Assembly (NCBI RefSeq): GCF_001545155.1
Contig: NZ_CP014226.1
Span: 1,582,545-1,646,544, forward strand
Length of the DNA: 64,000 nt
Direction: 5' to 3'
From: Halomonas chromatireducens
GTDB taxonomy: Bacteria; Pseudomonadota; Gammaproteobacteria; Pseudomonadales; Halomonadaceae
The notes under the pieces were generated by a model, which was not told the origin of the DNA, made no database searches, and saw only the letters and a program-made list of their open reading frames with translations. The stretch's first letter is position 1, and the number at the start of each line of letters is the position of its first letter. The position numbers and the translations under genes were made by a program. Positions 9,250-17,563 of the stretch are shown here, one piece after another.

Positions 9250-9453
9250 GGTGGGTCTCCAGGGATTGTTGTTGGTGCTACTTCTTTTCATCGATTCACC
9301 CTAGTCGATTTCAACATGCATGCTCATTTTCTAACGGCCAGTTTGGACGGCTAGACGCCGGAGGCGGGCGATGGCCCGTATTTCTGAGGCATAAGTCTGG
9401 ACTACAGGAGCATCCCGGTAAGTAAGGGCTTACCGGGGCGCCAGCGCATCATC

Positions 9454-9807
9454 TTATAAAGCTTGATCATGACGCTCGCGGCTATCGGCGGGCGCCTGCT
9501 CGCGTTCGTGCATCCCGTAGTCGCGCATCACCGTGGCCACGCGCAGGCGATAGTCGTCGAACACTACTTCACGACCCTGGGCCTGGGCGCTGCGGTGGCG
9601 TTCGAGCTGGCGCCATTGGGCGACGGCCTCCTCATCGCGCCAGAAGGAGAGCGAGAGAATCTTGCCCGGCTGGGTGAGGCTCTCGAAGCGCTCGATGGAG
9701 ATGAAACCATCGATCTCGTCGAGCAATGGACGCAGGCTTGCGGCTATGTCCAGGTACTGCTCGCGACGGCCGGACTTGGGAATGACTTCGAAGATGACGA
9801 CGATCAT
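9454..9807 (-). CDS. Antibiotic biosynthesis monooxygenase (ABM) domain protein
   Basis: A 117-residue dimeric alpha-beta barrel protein. The N-terminal IVVIFEVIPKSGRREQYLDIA and the central FISIERFESLTQPGKILSLSFWRDEEAV are typical of the ABM family, which includes cofactor-free monooxygenases and haem-degrading enzymes. The family motif alone does not tell the reaction. It stands alone on the minus strand, upstream of and divergent from ada. Confidence 0.85.
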   Translation of the reverse strand: MIVVIFEVIPKSGRREQYLDIAASLRPLLDEIDGFISIERFESLTQPGKILSLSFWRDEEAVAQWRQLERHRSAQAQGREVVFDDYRLRVATVMRDYGMHEREQAPADSRERHDQAL

Positions 9808-10115
9808 AAGGATTCCGTGTTGTCGTTGTGTGCTTCAGTTAGCGATCTCATCGTAACCCCGATTCAGGAACATCACGAAGCAGAACCCGTGGTCGAAGGG
9901 AGCGGCCATCATCGCAAGCTTGCCCCAGTCGTTTGGAAAGAGTAGCAGTCTCACGGGGTAGCCATTTAGGCTTATGTGCGATGCTATGCTGCGGATGTTG
10001 CGAAATGCCGCGACGAGGCGGGTCCACTTTGAAAGCAAGGGACGGAGTGTGCCATGCGGGCTCAGGGCTCATCCTGAACTCACGGAGAACGCCGAACCCA
10101 CAGCGGAGGCCCGCC
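9808..10115. other. Intergenic region before ada, no gene seen
   Basis: About 308 bases between the divergent ABM and ada genes. No convincing coding frame or RNA is visible and no clear Ada-box was recognised. It presumably holds both promoters. Confidence 0.5.
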
Positions 10116-11219
10116 ATGAACGAGACATCCACCCATTCATTTGACACCTTCGATTCCGATGAGGCGAAATGGGCGGCGGTAGTGGCTCGCGATGCCGCGG
10201 CGGACGACGCTTTCGTCTATGCGGTGCGTACTACCGGGATCTATTGTCGTCCCACCTGCCCATCGCGCCGACCTCGCCGCGAGAACGCCGAGTTCCATGC
10301 TGATGCGGCGACAGCCGAGCGAGCCGGCTACCGGCCGTGCCAGCGCTGCCGCCCCCAGGAGCTACCGTTGGCCCAGCGACACGCCCAGAGTGTCGCCAGG
10401 GCCTGCCGTCTGATCGAGGCATCCGACGAACTCCCCACGCTCGACATATTGGCGCAAGACGCGGGGCTGAGCCGCTTCCATTTTCATCGTGTCTTCAAGT
10501 CAGTCACGGGGCTGACGCCCAAGGCATATGCGGTCGCCTGCCGGGCGGAACGTGCTCGCCAGGCGCTGGCGCAGCGGGAAACCGTCACCGAGGCGATCTA
10601 TGAGGCGGGCTTCAATTCCAGCGGGCGCTTCTATGCGGGTTCCAATCTCATGCTCGGCATGACGCCGAAACGTTACCGTTCGGGAGGGAAGGGCATGGAA
10701 ATTCACTTCGCCCTGGGAGAGTCTTCGCTGGGCAACATTCTAGTCGCGACCAGCGAAAAGGGCATTTGCGCTATTTCTCTGGGGAGCGATCCGGAACAGC
10801 TATTGCAGGAGTTCCAGGGTCGTTTCGCCAATGCCAACCTGGTCCCGGGGGGAAAGGATTTCGACGCTTGGGTGGCTCAGGTGGTGGGCTTCGTCGAGGC
10901 GCCTGGCATTGGACTGTCGCTGCCGCTGGATATTCGCGGTACCGCCTTCCAGCAGCGGGTCTGGCAGGCACTGACCGAGATTCCCGTCGGCACTACCATC
11001 AGCTATGCGGAGTTGGCACAGCGGATCGGCTCTCCCAAGTCGGTGCGCGCCGTGGCCAGGGCCTGTGCCTCCAACACCATTGCGCTTGCCATTCCCTGCC
11101 ACCGGGTCGTGCGCAGTGACGGGGCACTTTCAGGCTACCGTTGGGGCGTGGAGAGAAAGCGCACGCTGCTCGAGCGTGAGGCGGCACTGGCGGATGCTGC
11201 CATGCTGCAGCATGAATGA
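10116..11219 (+). CDS. ada: Ada bifunctional methyltransferase/regulator
   Basis: Repairs methylphosphotriesters and O6-methylguanine and, once methylated, activates the adaptive response. The 367-residue protein has the N-terminal zinc/acceptor domain with Cys44, Cys48, Cys75 and Cys78 (GIYCRPTCPSRRP and YRPCQRCRP), an AraC-type helix-turn-helix at about 85-190, and the C-terminal methyltransferase with PCHRVV (acceptor Cys328). The start at 10116 is set by GGAGG seven bases upstream. A second methyltransferase (ogt) and alkA lie 14 kb further along, unlike the ada-alkB or ada-alkA operons of some species. Confidence 0.95.
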   Translation: MNETSTHSFDTFDSDEAKWAAVVARDAAADDAFVYAVRTTGIYCRPTCPSRRPRRENAEFHADAATAERAGYRPCQRCRPQELPLAQRHAQSVARACRLIEASDELPTLDILAQDAGLSRFHFHRVFKSVTGLTPKAYAVACRAERARQALAQRETVTEAIYEAGFNSSGRFYAGSNLMLGMTPKRYRSGGKGMEIHFALGESSLGNILVATSEKGICAISLGSDPEQLLQEFQGRFANANLVPGGKDFDAWVAQVVGFVEAPGIGLSLPLDIRGTAFQQRVWQALTEIPVGTTISYAELAQRIGSPKSVRAVARACASNTIALAIPCHRVVRSDGALSGYRWGVERKRTLLEREAALADAAMLQHE

Positions 11220-11226
11220 AAGGGTT

Positions 11227-11637
11227 TCATCGCTGAGCTACTTCCATGTGCGGCTCTTCCAGAGCCTCGGTGATACCCGCTTGGGGCGTGCGCTCAAGGT
11301 ATGTGGAGAGCACCATGTAGCTGCGTGTGGCCTTGACGCCCGGCATGGCGTAGAGCCGAGCGAGCAGACCCTCTAGCGCCCGGCTGCTGGCGCAGCGCAC
11401 CTTGAGCAGGGTGCAGGTGTCGCCGGCCACCGAATGAATCTCCTCCAGTTCGGGCAGTTCGGACAGTGCCCTGAAGGTACGGCTCTTGCTGCCACCGGTG
11501 GTGTCGACATGCACGAAGGCCAGAAAAGGCTTGCCGGTGGCGGGGCCGTCCAGCACCGCCACCGTGGCGCGAATGCGCCCCGAGGATCGTAGCCGCTTCA
11601 CCCTTTCGTGCACGGCCGGCTGTGTGACCTTTGCCGG
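11227..11637 (-). pseudogene. Lrp/AsnC-family regulator, N-terminus deleted
   Basis: The reading frame retains the recognition helix (VTQPAVHERVKRLRSSGRI) and the whole C-terminal RAM/AsnC effector domain (KPFLAFVHVDTTGG through the end). The first two helices of the HTH and any start codon are absent. Immediately beyond the break the DNA reads as the C-terminal part of an MFS protein on the opposite strand. A GTG at 11613 could start translation but would not give a functional DNA-binding domain. Confidence 0.8.
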
Positions 11638-11983
11638 CTTGATGCTCGTCTACCTGGGGCTGATGGGTGCCGCCATGCTTCCGCTGATGCTGCTGGCGCT
11701 CTGTCTTGTCTGGGGCGTGGCCAATCATCTCGGCTTGAACCTGCTCATGCGCCAGCTTGCCGAGATCGACCCTGCGCAGCGGGGTGCCATCATGGGGCTG
11801 TATAGCGCCATTTCCTATCTGTGCGTCTTCGTCGGTGCGCTGCTTTATCGGCCGATATTCACCCACTTCGGCTTTGCCGCCTGTGCCTGGGCGTCGGCGA
11901 TGCTCGTACTGCCGGCCATAGGCTGGGCGCTGGGGCAGTGGCGCAGAAAGCAGGCTGAGCTACGCTGCCATTCAGAAACATGA
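11624..11983 (+). pseudogene. MFS transporter, C-terminal remnant
   Basis: About 120 codons encode three to four hydrophobic segments with the MFS-like stretch MRQLAEIDPAQRGAIMGLYS and a short basic tail. The N-terminal two thirds of a 12-helix carrier are missing. The 5' break coincides with the 5' break of the divergent lrp remnant near 11,625-11,640. A single deletion between two divergent genes therefore explains both. Confidence 0.75.
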
Positions 11984-12009
11984 CGAGTCGGTAAAGGAGG
12001 TATATCAGC

Positions 12010-12408
12010 ATGATCGCTTACACCATGGTCGGAACCCGGGACCTGGAGAAAGCGCTGACATTCTACGATCCACTTTTCGCTGAAATGGGCTGGGATGTCT
12101 GCTGGAAAGACGATTCCTGCGTTTCCTACGGAAAGGAGACCGATCTCGACTTTCCTCGCTTCTTCGTCGGATATCCCTTCGATGGCCAGGCAGCCAGTGT
12201 AGGCAATGGCACCATGACAGCGTTCCAGTTCGCGGCCCCTGAAAAGGTCGACAAGCTTTATGAGATAGCCATCAGCAATGGAGGCAGTGATGAAGGCGCT
12301 CCAGGTTATCGGCCGCAATACGCTGAAGGTTTCTACGCGGCCTATGTGCGCGATGGCGATGGCAACAAACTGGCCTTTGTCGTTTATCCGGATGAGGAAG
12401 AGAAATAA
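12010..12408 (+). CDS. VOC (glyoxalase-like) family protein
   Basis: A 132-residue single-domain glyoxalase/bleomycin-resistance-like protein. It starts MIAYTMVGTRDLEKALTFYDPLF and ends YVRDGDGNKLAFVVY, both standard for the fold. A strong TAAAGGAGG lies nine bases before the ATG. Its last 25 bases overlap the 3' end of the convergent XRE regulator. The metal-dependent reaction, if any, cannot be told from sequence. Confidence 0.88.
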   Translation: MIAYTMVGTRDLEKALTFYDPLFAEMGWDVCWKDDSCVSYGKETDLDFPRFFVGYPFDGQAASVGNGTMTAFQFAAPEKVDKLYEIAISNGGSDEGAPGYRPQYAEGFYAAYVRDGDGNKLAFVVYPDEEEK

Positions 12409-13181
12409 ACCACCATTCTGAGATGCCGGTGCTCATCGACCAATAGCGTGGCGTGCTGGTACTCCCTCGGATTGGAGTCGACGTCGAGAAGCGTGCCGAT
12501 GCCGTAGCGGTACGCCACATGATTGGGTTGCTCCCACCAGCGGCGAAAGTCCGGCGAGAGCTTGGCGAGCGTGTCGATCAGCGCCTGCATGACCGGGTCC
12601 TCGGGGGCGGCCGCCAGGTCGCAGCGGAACTGGGCCAGCAGGCGAGGGGCGTCCTGACGCCAGTCGGGAAGGCGCCTGCGTAGCGCCGGGTCGGCGAACA
12701 GCAGGCGCATCATGTTGCGCTCGCCGGGCTCCTTGTCGCCGAAGCCGAGCAGGGCATCGGCGGCGGCATTCCAGGCGATGATGTCCCAGCGCAGGTTCAT
12801 CACATAGGCAGGCCTTGCAATATCGTCCATCAGTGACTGCACCAGGGGCGGAATTTCCTGCCACTGGTAGGCCTCCACCGGCGGCGGCCGGCGGTGGGCG
12901 AGCAGGAACAGATGACAACACTCGGCGTCGTCGAGCTTGAGGGCTTTTGAAACGCTGAGCAGGAAGCTCTCCGAGACGTTGATGTCGCGCCCCTGTTCGA
13001 ACCAGGTGTACCAGGTCAGTCCCACGCCAGCGAGGGTCGCCACCTCTTCGCGACGCAGCCCTGGGGTGCGCCGTCGTCCGGTGCTGGGCAGGCCGACGTC
13101 GGCCGGCGTCAGCTTGTTGCGATGATGAACCAGGAAGTCGGTGAGTTCGCTGCGGGGTCGGTCGAGGCTGCGTCCGCCCAT
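12384..13181 (-). CDS. XRE-family regulator with MmyB-like ligand domain
   Basis: A 265-residue repressor-type protein. Residues about 10-90 form the helix-turn-helix (RRTPGLRREEVATLAGVGLTWY, cut here). The rest is the MmyB-like ligand-binding domain with the hallmark ARPAYVMNLRWDIIAWN and YQHATLLVD. This architecture is common next to drug or solvent exporters and oxidoreductases. It is divergent from the SmvA-like pump 108 bases away, with repeated CCTAT/ATAGG sites between them, so control of the pump is likely. The 3' end overlaps the VOC gene. Confidence 0.9.
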   Translation of the reverse strand: MGGRSLDRPRSELTDFLVHHRNKLTPADVGLPSTGRRRTPGLRREEVATLAGVGLTWYTWFEQGRDINVSESFLLSVSKALKLDDAECCHLFLLAHRRPPPVEAYQWQEIPPLVQSLMDDIARPAYVMNLRWDIIAWNAAADALLGFGDKEPGERNMMRLLFADPALRRRLPDWRQDAPRLLAQFRCDLAAAPEDPVMQALIDTLAKLSPDFRRWWEQPNHVAYRYGIGTLLDVDSNPREYQHATLLVDEHRHLRMVVYFSSSSG

Positions 13182-13189
13182 GTCATTAA

Positions 13190-13249
13190 CCTATGTAATT
13201 ACTGCTGGTAATAGGATAAGTGGCTATATTGTACCCCTATTAAGATAGG
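13190..13249. promoter_or_regulatory. Candidate operator array between XRE gene and efflux pump
   Basis: This AT-rich intergenic stretch contains CCTAT at 13190 and 13236 and its complement ATAGG at 13211 and 13245. The last two form the compact inverted repeat CCTAT-TAAG-ATAGG (13236-13249). A TATATT hexamer at 13225 is a possible -10 for the pump gene. Binding by the neighbouring XRE protein is inferred. Confidence 0.45.
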
Positions 13250-13289
13250 CCAAGACTACCATGCCAACCCTATGGAAAGGAGGCACGGC

Positions 13290-14873
13290 ATGGTTTCCCT
13301 CAATGAAGTATCAGGCTCGCGTCTCGCCCGGCAGCGGGCGGGTATCAAGGAGTGGGCCGGCCTGGCGGTGCTGGCGCTGCCCACGGTACTGCTCGGCCTC
13401 GACGTCACGATTCTCTATCTGGCCTTGCCCGCCCTGGCGGCGGATCTGCAGCCGAGCAGCACCCAGGCGCTGTGGATCATGGATGCCTACGGCTTCATGA
13501 TCGCCGGCTTTTTGATCACCATGGGTACCTTGGGCGACCGTATCGGCCGACGCCGGCTGCTGATGATCGGTGCCGTGGGCTTCGGCATTACCTCGGTGAT
13601 CGCGGCCTATTCCACTAACGCGGCGATGCTGATTGCCGCACGTGCGCTGCTTGGCGTTGCCGGTGCGACTCTGATGCCGTCGACCCTGGCGCTGATCAGC
13701 AACATGTTCGGCGATGTGCGTCAGCGCGCCCTGGCCATCGGCGTGTGGGCCACCATGTTCGCTCTGGGCATGGCGCTGGGACCAGTGGTGGGCGGCGTGT
13801 TATTGGAGCGCTTCTGGTGGGGCTCCGCCTTTCTGGTGGCGGTGCCCGTGGTGACCGTGCTGCTGATTGCGGCACCGATTCTGCTGCCGGAGTATCGTGC
13901 GAAGCGCAGTGGCCCGCTGGACTTCACCAGCGTGCTGCTCTCGCTGGCGGCTACCCTGCCGGCCGTGTATGGCGTGAAGGAGATCGCCAAGGCGGGGCTC
14001 GAGCCCGTTTCGCTTCTGGTGCTGCTGCTGGGAGGCGTAATGGCGCTTGCCTTCGTGCGTCGTCAAAAGCGCTTGGCCGATCCATTGCTCGACATGCGTC
14101 TTTTCGGTAGCCGCACGTTCAGTGCCGCTCTGATCGTATTGCTGGTTGGTCTGGTGGGCGTTTCCGGTGTGATGCTGCTGGTGACCCAGTATCTGCAGCT
14201 GGTGGCAGGGCTCACGCCGTTGGCGGCTGGGCTCTGGATGGGGCCGCCGGCGTTGATGATGGTGCTGGCGGGCATCGTTGCGCCGCTGATCGCGCGACGT
14301 ATTCGTCCTGGCTATGTAGTGGGCGCCGCGCTCACGCTCTCGACGCTTGGGTACTGGCTGCTGGCCAGTGTCGACGTGAATTCCAGCGGCGTGGGCATGG
14401 CGATCGCCGGATTCTCGCTGGTCTATCTCGGCCTGGGCACCATCGCTGCGTTGGGAACGGACCTGGTGGTAGGCGCGGCGCCGTCGGAGAAGGTCGGTTC
14501 GGCCTCGGCCATGTCGGAGATGGTGCAAGAGCTGGGCGTTGCGCTGGGTGTGGCCTTGCTGGGCAGCCTGGCCACTTTCGTCTATCGCGCTCAGGTCAGC
14601 GCGACGATAGCCGAGGGTGAAATTGCCGAGGCGGCGGACATCGTGGAGGAGAGCCTTTGGGCCACCGTTTCGGCCGGCGAGAGCCTGCCTGCAGGCGTAT
14701 TGCTGGAAGCCCAGCAGGCCTTCACCGCGGGGTTGAACGTGACCGCCACGGTGGGTGGCATCGCCATCCTGGCGCTGGCGGTGGTCTCCATCGTCAGCCT
14801 GCGCCATGTCGCCGCGATAGGAGAGGAAGTTCAGGAACATTCAGCCGAGAAGGGCGAGCCCTGCTCGCTCTAG
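13290..14873 (+). CDS. DHA2-family MFS drug efflux pump (SmvA/QacA-like)
   Basis: A 527-residue inner-membrane antiporter with about fourteen predicted helices. Evidence includes motif A (MGTLGDRIGRRRLLMIGA), motif C-like GMALGPVVGGVLLERFWWGSAF, and D in LDVTILYLALPAL within TM1, all as in SmvA/QacA proteins that expel quaternary ammonium and other cationic biocides. The start at 13290 is chosen because AAAGGAGG lies seven bases upstream; the in-frame ATG at 13272 precedes that site. Divergence from the XRE regulator suggests ligand-induced expression. The exact substrate range is not deducible. Confidence 0.9.
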   Translation: MVSLNEVSGSRLARQRAGIKEWAGLAVLALPTVLLGLDVTILYLALPALAADLQPSSTQALWIMDAYGFMIAGFLITMGTLGDRIGRRRLLMIGAVGFGITSVIAAYSTNAAMLIAARALLGVAGATLMPSTLALISNMFGDVRQRALAIGVWATMFALGMALGPVVGGVLLERFWWGSAFLVAVPVVTVLLIAAPILLPEYRAKRSGPLDFTSVLLSLAATLPAVYGVKEIAKAGLEPVSLLVLLLGGVMALAFVRRQKRLADPLLDMRLFGSRTFSAALIVLLVGLVGVSGVMLLVTQYLQLVAGLTPLAAGLWMGPPALMMVLAGIVAPLIARRIRPGYVVGAALTLSTLGYWLLASVDVNSSGVGMAIAGFSLVYLGLGTIAALGTDLVVGAAPSEKVGSASAMSEMVQELGVALGVALLGSLATFVYRAQVSATIAEGEIAEAADIVEESLWATVSAGESLPAGVLLEAQQAFTAGLNVTATVGGIAILALAVVSIVSLRHVAAIGEEVQEHSAEKGEPCSL

Positions 14874-14999
14874 CAATTCATTACATTCGAGCCCACCAGG
14901 ATCGAGCCGAGAACGACCAATACCAACGAAGGTGTGTCGTGAAACGAAGCGCCCCCGGTACTCAGGGTGCCAGGGGCTGCAATATCGATACGCTGACGA

Positions 15000-15152
15000 T
15001 CAGTCGTGGGGGGAGCGTTGCCGGTAAGGGACGCGCTCATCCTCATCGATACGCACTTCCTTGCGAATGGGTTGCCTCTGCTTCTCGCTCATGGCGTAGG
15101 TCAATAGCGCCACTGCGGCCACGCTCACGGTCAGCATTGTGATGATACCCAT
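15000..15152 (-). CDS. Small single-span membrane protein (50 aa)
   Basis: A short gene: the peptide begins MGIITMLTVSVAAVALLTYA, one hydrophobic helix, followed by a charged tail (SEKQRQPIRKEVRIDEDERV) and ends RQRSPHD. GCAGGAGGAC lies upstream at a spacing of about six to eight bases from ATG 15152; an alternative ATG at 15158 is too close to it. No homologue is recognised. The topology would place the charged tail in the cytoplasm. Coding is supported only by the start signal, composition and helix. Confidence 0.5.
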   Translation of the reverse strand: MGIITMLTVSVAAVALLTYAMSEKQRQPIRKEVRIDEDERVPYRQRSPHD

Positions 15153-15685
15153 GTGCATGTCCTCCTGCGGGTGAATGGGGCGACCCTCGGGACTTCGCTG
15201 TCCCTACGAGAGGTGTGCCTGCCCTCTGGAGGATGGCAGTTTTCTCGCTGGCCGACAAAGACTTTGACTCGTTGTCAGCGACTTAGTTTTCACGCTTGGC
15301 GAGAAACCCATTTTTATCGCTTCGCGATAAGGGTCCACGACCTTGCCGAGTGGCCCGCCGCCGAGTCGTTACTGGCCTGGCTGCCTGGTTGGCCTCATTG
15401 GTATTGCTTTTTTAACCGGTTTAGTGAAATACATTTCCAGGTATATAATTCTGGTAAATTCTTGGGTGGTTGTACTTAGTTCTACGGATGCCCTGTCCGT
15501 AAGGTCGACTAAGAAATATCACTAGTGTGAATTGCGCAGTCTCCTGGATTTATTTTTTTCCTCACCAGTTTATTCTCCCCAAGGTCAGCTTTCTGACCAG
15601 TTCACGATTCAATCATTAAAATAAACAAGAGCGCTGCTTGGTAGTGCGCTTGATGCTATCAAGCACGCCGGGAGAAGGCACTTTC
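15153..15685. other. Gene-free stretch upstream of TRAP remnant
   Basis: Roughly 530 bases with no convincing coding frame. The right half (about 15,400-15,640) is clearly AT-rich compared with the neighbourhood. Close to the TRAP start lies the inverted repeat GCTTGAT-GCT-ATCAAGC (15648-15664), a plausible regulator site. No other structure is recognised. Confidence 0.5.
15648..15664. promoter_or_regulatory. Palindrome before TRAP gene
   Basis: GCTTGAT-GCT-ATCAAGC has perfect seven-base arms and ends 21 bases before the ATG of the TRAP binding protein. A GGGAGAAGG ribosome site lies between them. It may be the operator of a lost regulator of TRAP uptake; no binding evidence exists in the sequence. 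Confidence 0.35.
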
Positions 15686-16072
15686 ATGAGCGTCAACAGG
15701 CGTAATTTCCTCAAGTACGGTGGTGCTGCCGCGGTGGGTACCGTGATGGCTCCGAGTATCGTCAAGGCCCAGGAAACCTTCAACTGGCGCATGACCACCA
15801 GTTGGCCCTCCGGGTTTCCATTCTTCCAATCTGGCCCCGGCGCCGCCACGGACTTCGCCAAGCGAGTCGAAGACATGTCGGGCGGGCGCATCAAGATTCG
15901 GGTTTATGAAGCCGGTGAACTGATCCCAGCCTTCGATGGCTTCGATGCCGTCTCGCGGGGCCAGCAGGTCCAGTTGAACCATGCCTGCTCCTACTACTGG
16001 GCCGGGGAGTCTTTTGCTGCCCAGTACTTCACCACCGTGCCGTTCGGCATGACCCCCTGTGTGTCAACCTGA
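15686..16072 (+). pseudogene. TRAP transporter substrate-binding protein, truncated by intron
   Basis: The first 124 or so residues of a DctP-like periplasmic binding protein. It has a Tat signal (MSVNRRNFLKYGGAAAVG, with RRNFLK) and the typical WRMTTSWPSGFPFFQSG and GRIKIRVYEAGELIPAFDG. Homologues are about 360-370 residues. The frame leaves family sequence at TVPFGMT and terminates a few codons later, exactly where a GTGTG group II intron start appears. No membrane subunits DctQ or DctM remain in the window, so this uptake system is dead here. Confidence 0.85.
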
Positions 16073-16984
16073 ATCCATACACCGGCTCAGTGAGTTAAGC
16101 TCGATATCCTAGATTCATAGAATAACCGCAGCAGTGCGCCAGGCGAAGCCTGGTCACCCGGGAAACCTACTGCTCAGGCGTGGTGGAAAGGGTGAATTGA
16201 AACCCAGTGGGTGAGAGTCCCACCCGGCCAAGGCTAGCCACCAGCCGGTAGCGAGTCTTGCGTGGCGTCGGGCAACCGCCGCTGCGAAGCGTAGACAGCG
16301 AGCGAATAGGCCGTGTGATTGAGCACCGAAATTATTGTTTATGTGACCGCCGACAGTCTTGCTGCCCTGGAAGGCAACATTGACCCGCTCAACTGGCTTT
16401 GCGGGAAAAGGTCACCGGTGTCGGTGAGCAGGGCATGTTCGCATAAGGGTTTCCCAGGAACCTGGGAGGCCCGTCATTCTCCCCCGAGGATGAGAGAACA
16501 GGCGGGGGCTGCCTGTCCCGAAAGCTCCAGGCCCAGTGCTATCGTGCCTGATGGTGCCGGGAGCGAAGCGCAGGCACTCAGGGGGTACGGCCAGGCGACC
16601 ACAAGGAGCCAGCCGGATGGAAAGACGGGAGTCGGAGTCGCTCATAGTACCGACGAAGGCGGGGAACCGGCTCGACGGGACCCGGTGGAGGGAAGGGGCG
16701 ACCAATCATCAGAACCGCATGATGGAAACATGGCAGGTGCATAGGAACCTGTGTCCATGTACACATCACAATTGCGGATAGCAGCGCTGGCAGAGCGCTT
16801 CCCGCAGCGTGCCTTCACGTCACTGGCGCACCACATCGATGCCCAGTGGCTGAAAACGGCCTACCTGATGACGCGCCGGGATGGTGCTGTCGGGATTGAT
16901 GGTCAGACGGCGGACGACTTCGCGCGCGACTTCGAGGCCAATGTCCAGCGTTTGCTGGAGGGGCTTCGCTACCGGCTGGAAGTG
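16059..16984 (+). mobile_element. Group II intron, 5' part only
   Basis: Starting with GTGTGTCAACC at 16059, about 690 bases of non-coding, structured sequence (including GAGAGTCCCACCCGGCC and CCAGCCGGTAGCGAGTC) precede an intron-encoded protein start. This is the usual layout of bacterial group II introns. The protein frame begins near 16757 with SLAHHIDAQWLKTAYLMTRR and DGAVGIDGQTADDFARDFEA, the N-terminal signature of the maturase/reverse transcriptase. It breaks off near 16,975-16,990. The catalytic RT motifs, maturase X domain, and ribozyme domains V and VI are missing, so it cannot splice or move unaided. Confidence 0.75.
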
Positions 16985-17530
16985 CAGCAGGGCGTTGATC
17001 TCATTGGGGTGGCCAGCTCAGGCCAGGAGTTGCTGGAACTCGCCCGGGAGTTGCAGCCGGACGTGGTAGTCACGGATATCACCATGCCCGGTTTGTCTGG
17101 CCTCGAAGCGTGCAAGATTCTAAAGAAAACCTGTCCGGACATTCGGGTGCTGGTGCTGACCATGCATGACAACGAGGAGTACATCCGGCGCGCGGTGGCC
17201 TGCGGGGCGGCGGGCTACGTGCTCAAGGATGCCTCGGCCGAACAGATGGTCTTCGCCCTGCGCGAGGTGGCAAGCGGGCGCAGCCATTTCGGCTCCGGCG
17301 TTTCCCGTGTGCTTCTCGAGGAGAAGCCGGATCGCCTGACGCCGCGCGAGACCGCCATCCTGAAACTGATGTTCGAAGGCATGAGCAGCCGCGACATTGG
17401 TGAAGCACTCTCCATCAGTGCCCGCACGGTGGAGTCGCATCGCAGCAACATCTACCGCAAGCTCAATACCAACTCCCTGGCTGGCCTGTTTCGCTATGCG
17501 ATGCGGCATGGCCTGGTCGAACTCGAGTAA
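16757..17530 (+). CDS. Chimeric frame: intron RT N-terminus fused to NarL-type response regulator
   Basis: One open frame of about 257 residues. The first 75 or so are the N-terminus of a group II intron reverse transcriptase. From about VDLIGVASSGQELLELA onward it is a NarL/FixJ response regulator: phospho-acceptor Asp in VVTDITMPG, LTMHD, conserved Lys in VLKD, then a complete LuxR-type HTH (LTPRETAILKLMFEGMSSRD, then ISARTVESHRSNIYRKL). The first receiver strand with its acidic pair is lost, so phosphorylation is probably impaired, while DNA binding could remain. GTG 16751 is an alternative start. It may be a non-functional scar or a constitutive regulator; expression is unknown. Confidence 0.75.
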   Translation: MYTSQLRIAALAERFPQRAFTSLAHHIDAQWLKTAYLMTRRDGAVGIDGQTADDFARDFEANVQRLLEGLRYRLEVQQGVDLIGVASSGQELLELARELQPDVVVTDITMPGLSGLEACKILKKTCPDIRVLVLTMHDNEEYIRRAVACGAAGYVLKDASAEQMVFALREVASGRSHFGSGVSRVLLEEKPDRLTPRETAILKLMFEGMSSRDIGEALSISARTVESHRSNIYRKLNTNSLAGLFRYAMRHGLVELE

Positions 17531-17563
17531 TCGCCCGGGTCACGACTTCAATCGGTTCTGCGG

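Noticed and set aside
8617..9354. A 245-codon plus-strand frame near the VOC gene
   Set aside because: It lies opposite a clear VOC gene and shows no family sequence; only its small left part hides the LysR stub in another frame.
13800..14840. A 346-codon minus-strand frame opposite the DHA2 pump
   Set aside because: The composition is dominated by Arg, Gln and His, as expected for an antisense shadow of a membrane protein; no motif is seen.
14940..14985. Hairpin near GCCCCCGG and CCAGGGGC after the efflux pump
   Set aside because: Pairing is partial and no T run follows, so it was not called as a terminator.
15380..15420. Possible sigma-54 promoter near TTGGCCTCATTGGTATTGC
   Set aside because: The spacing between the GG and GC elements is wrong for a -24/-12 promoter.
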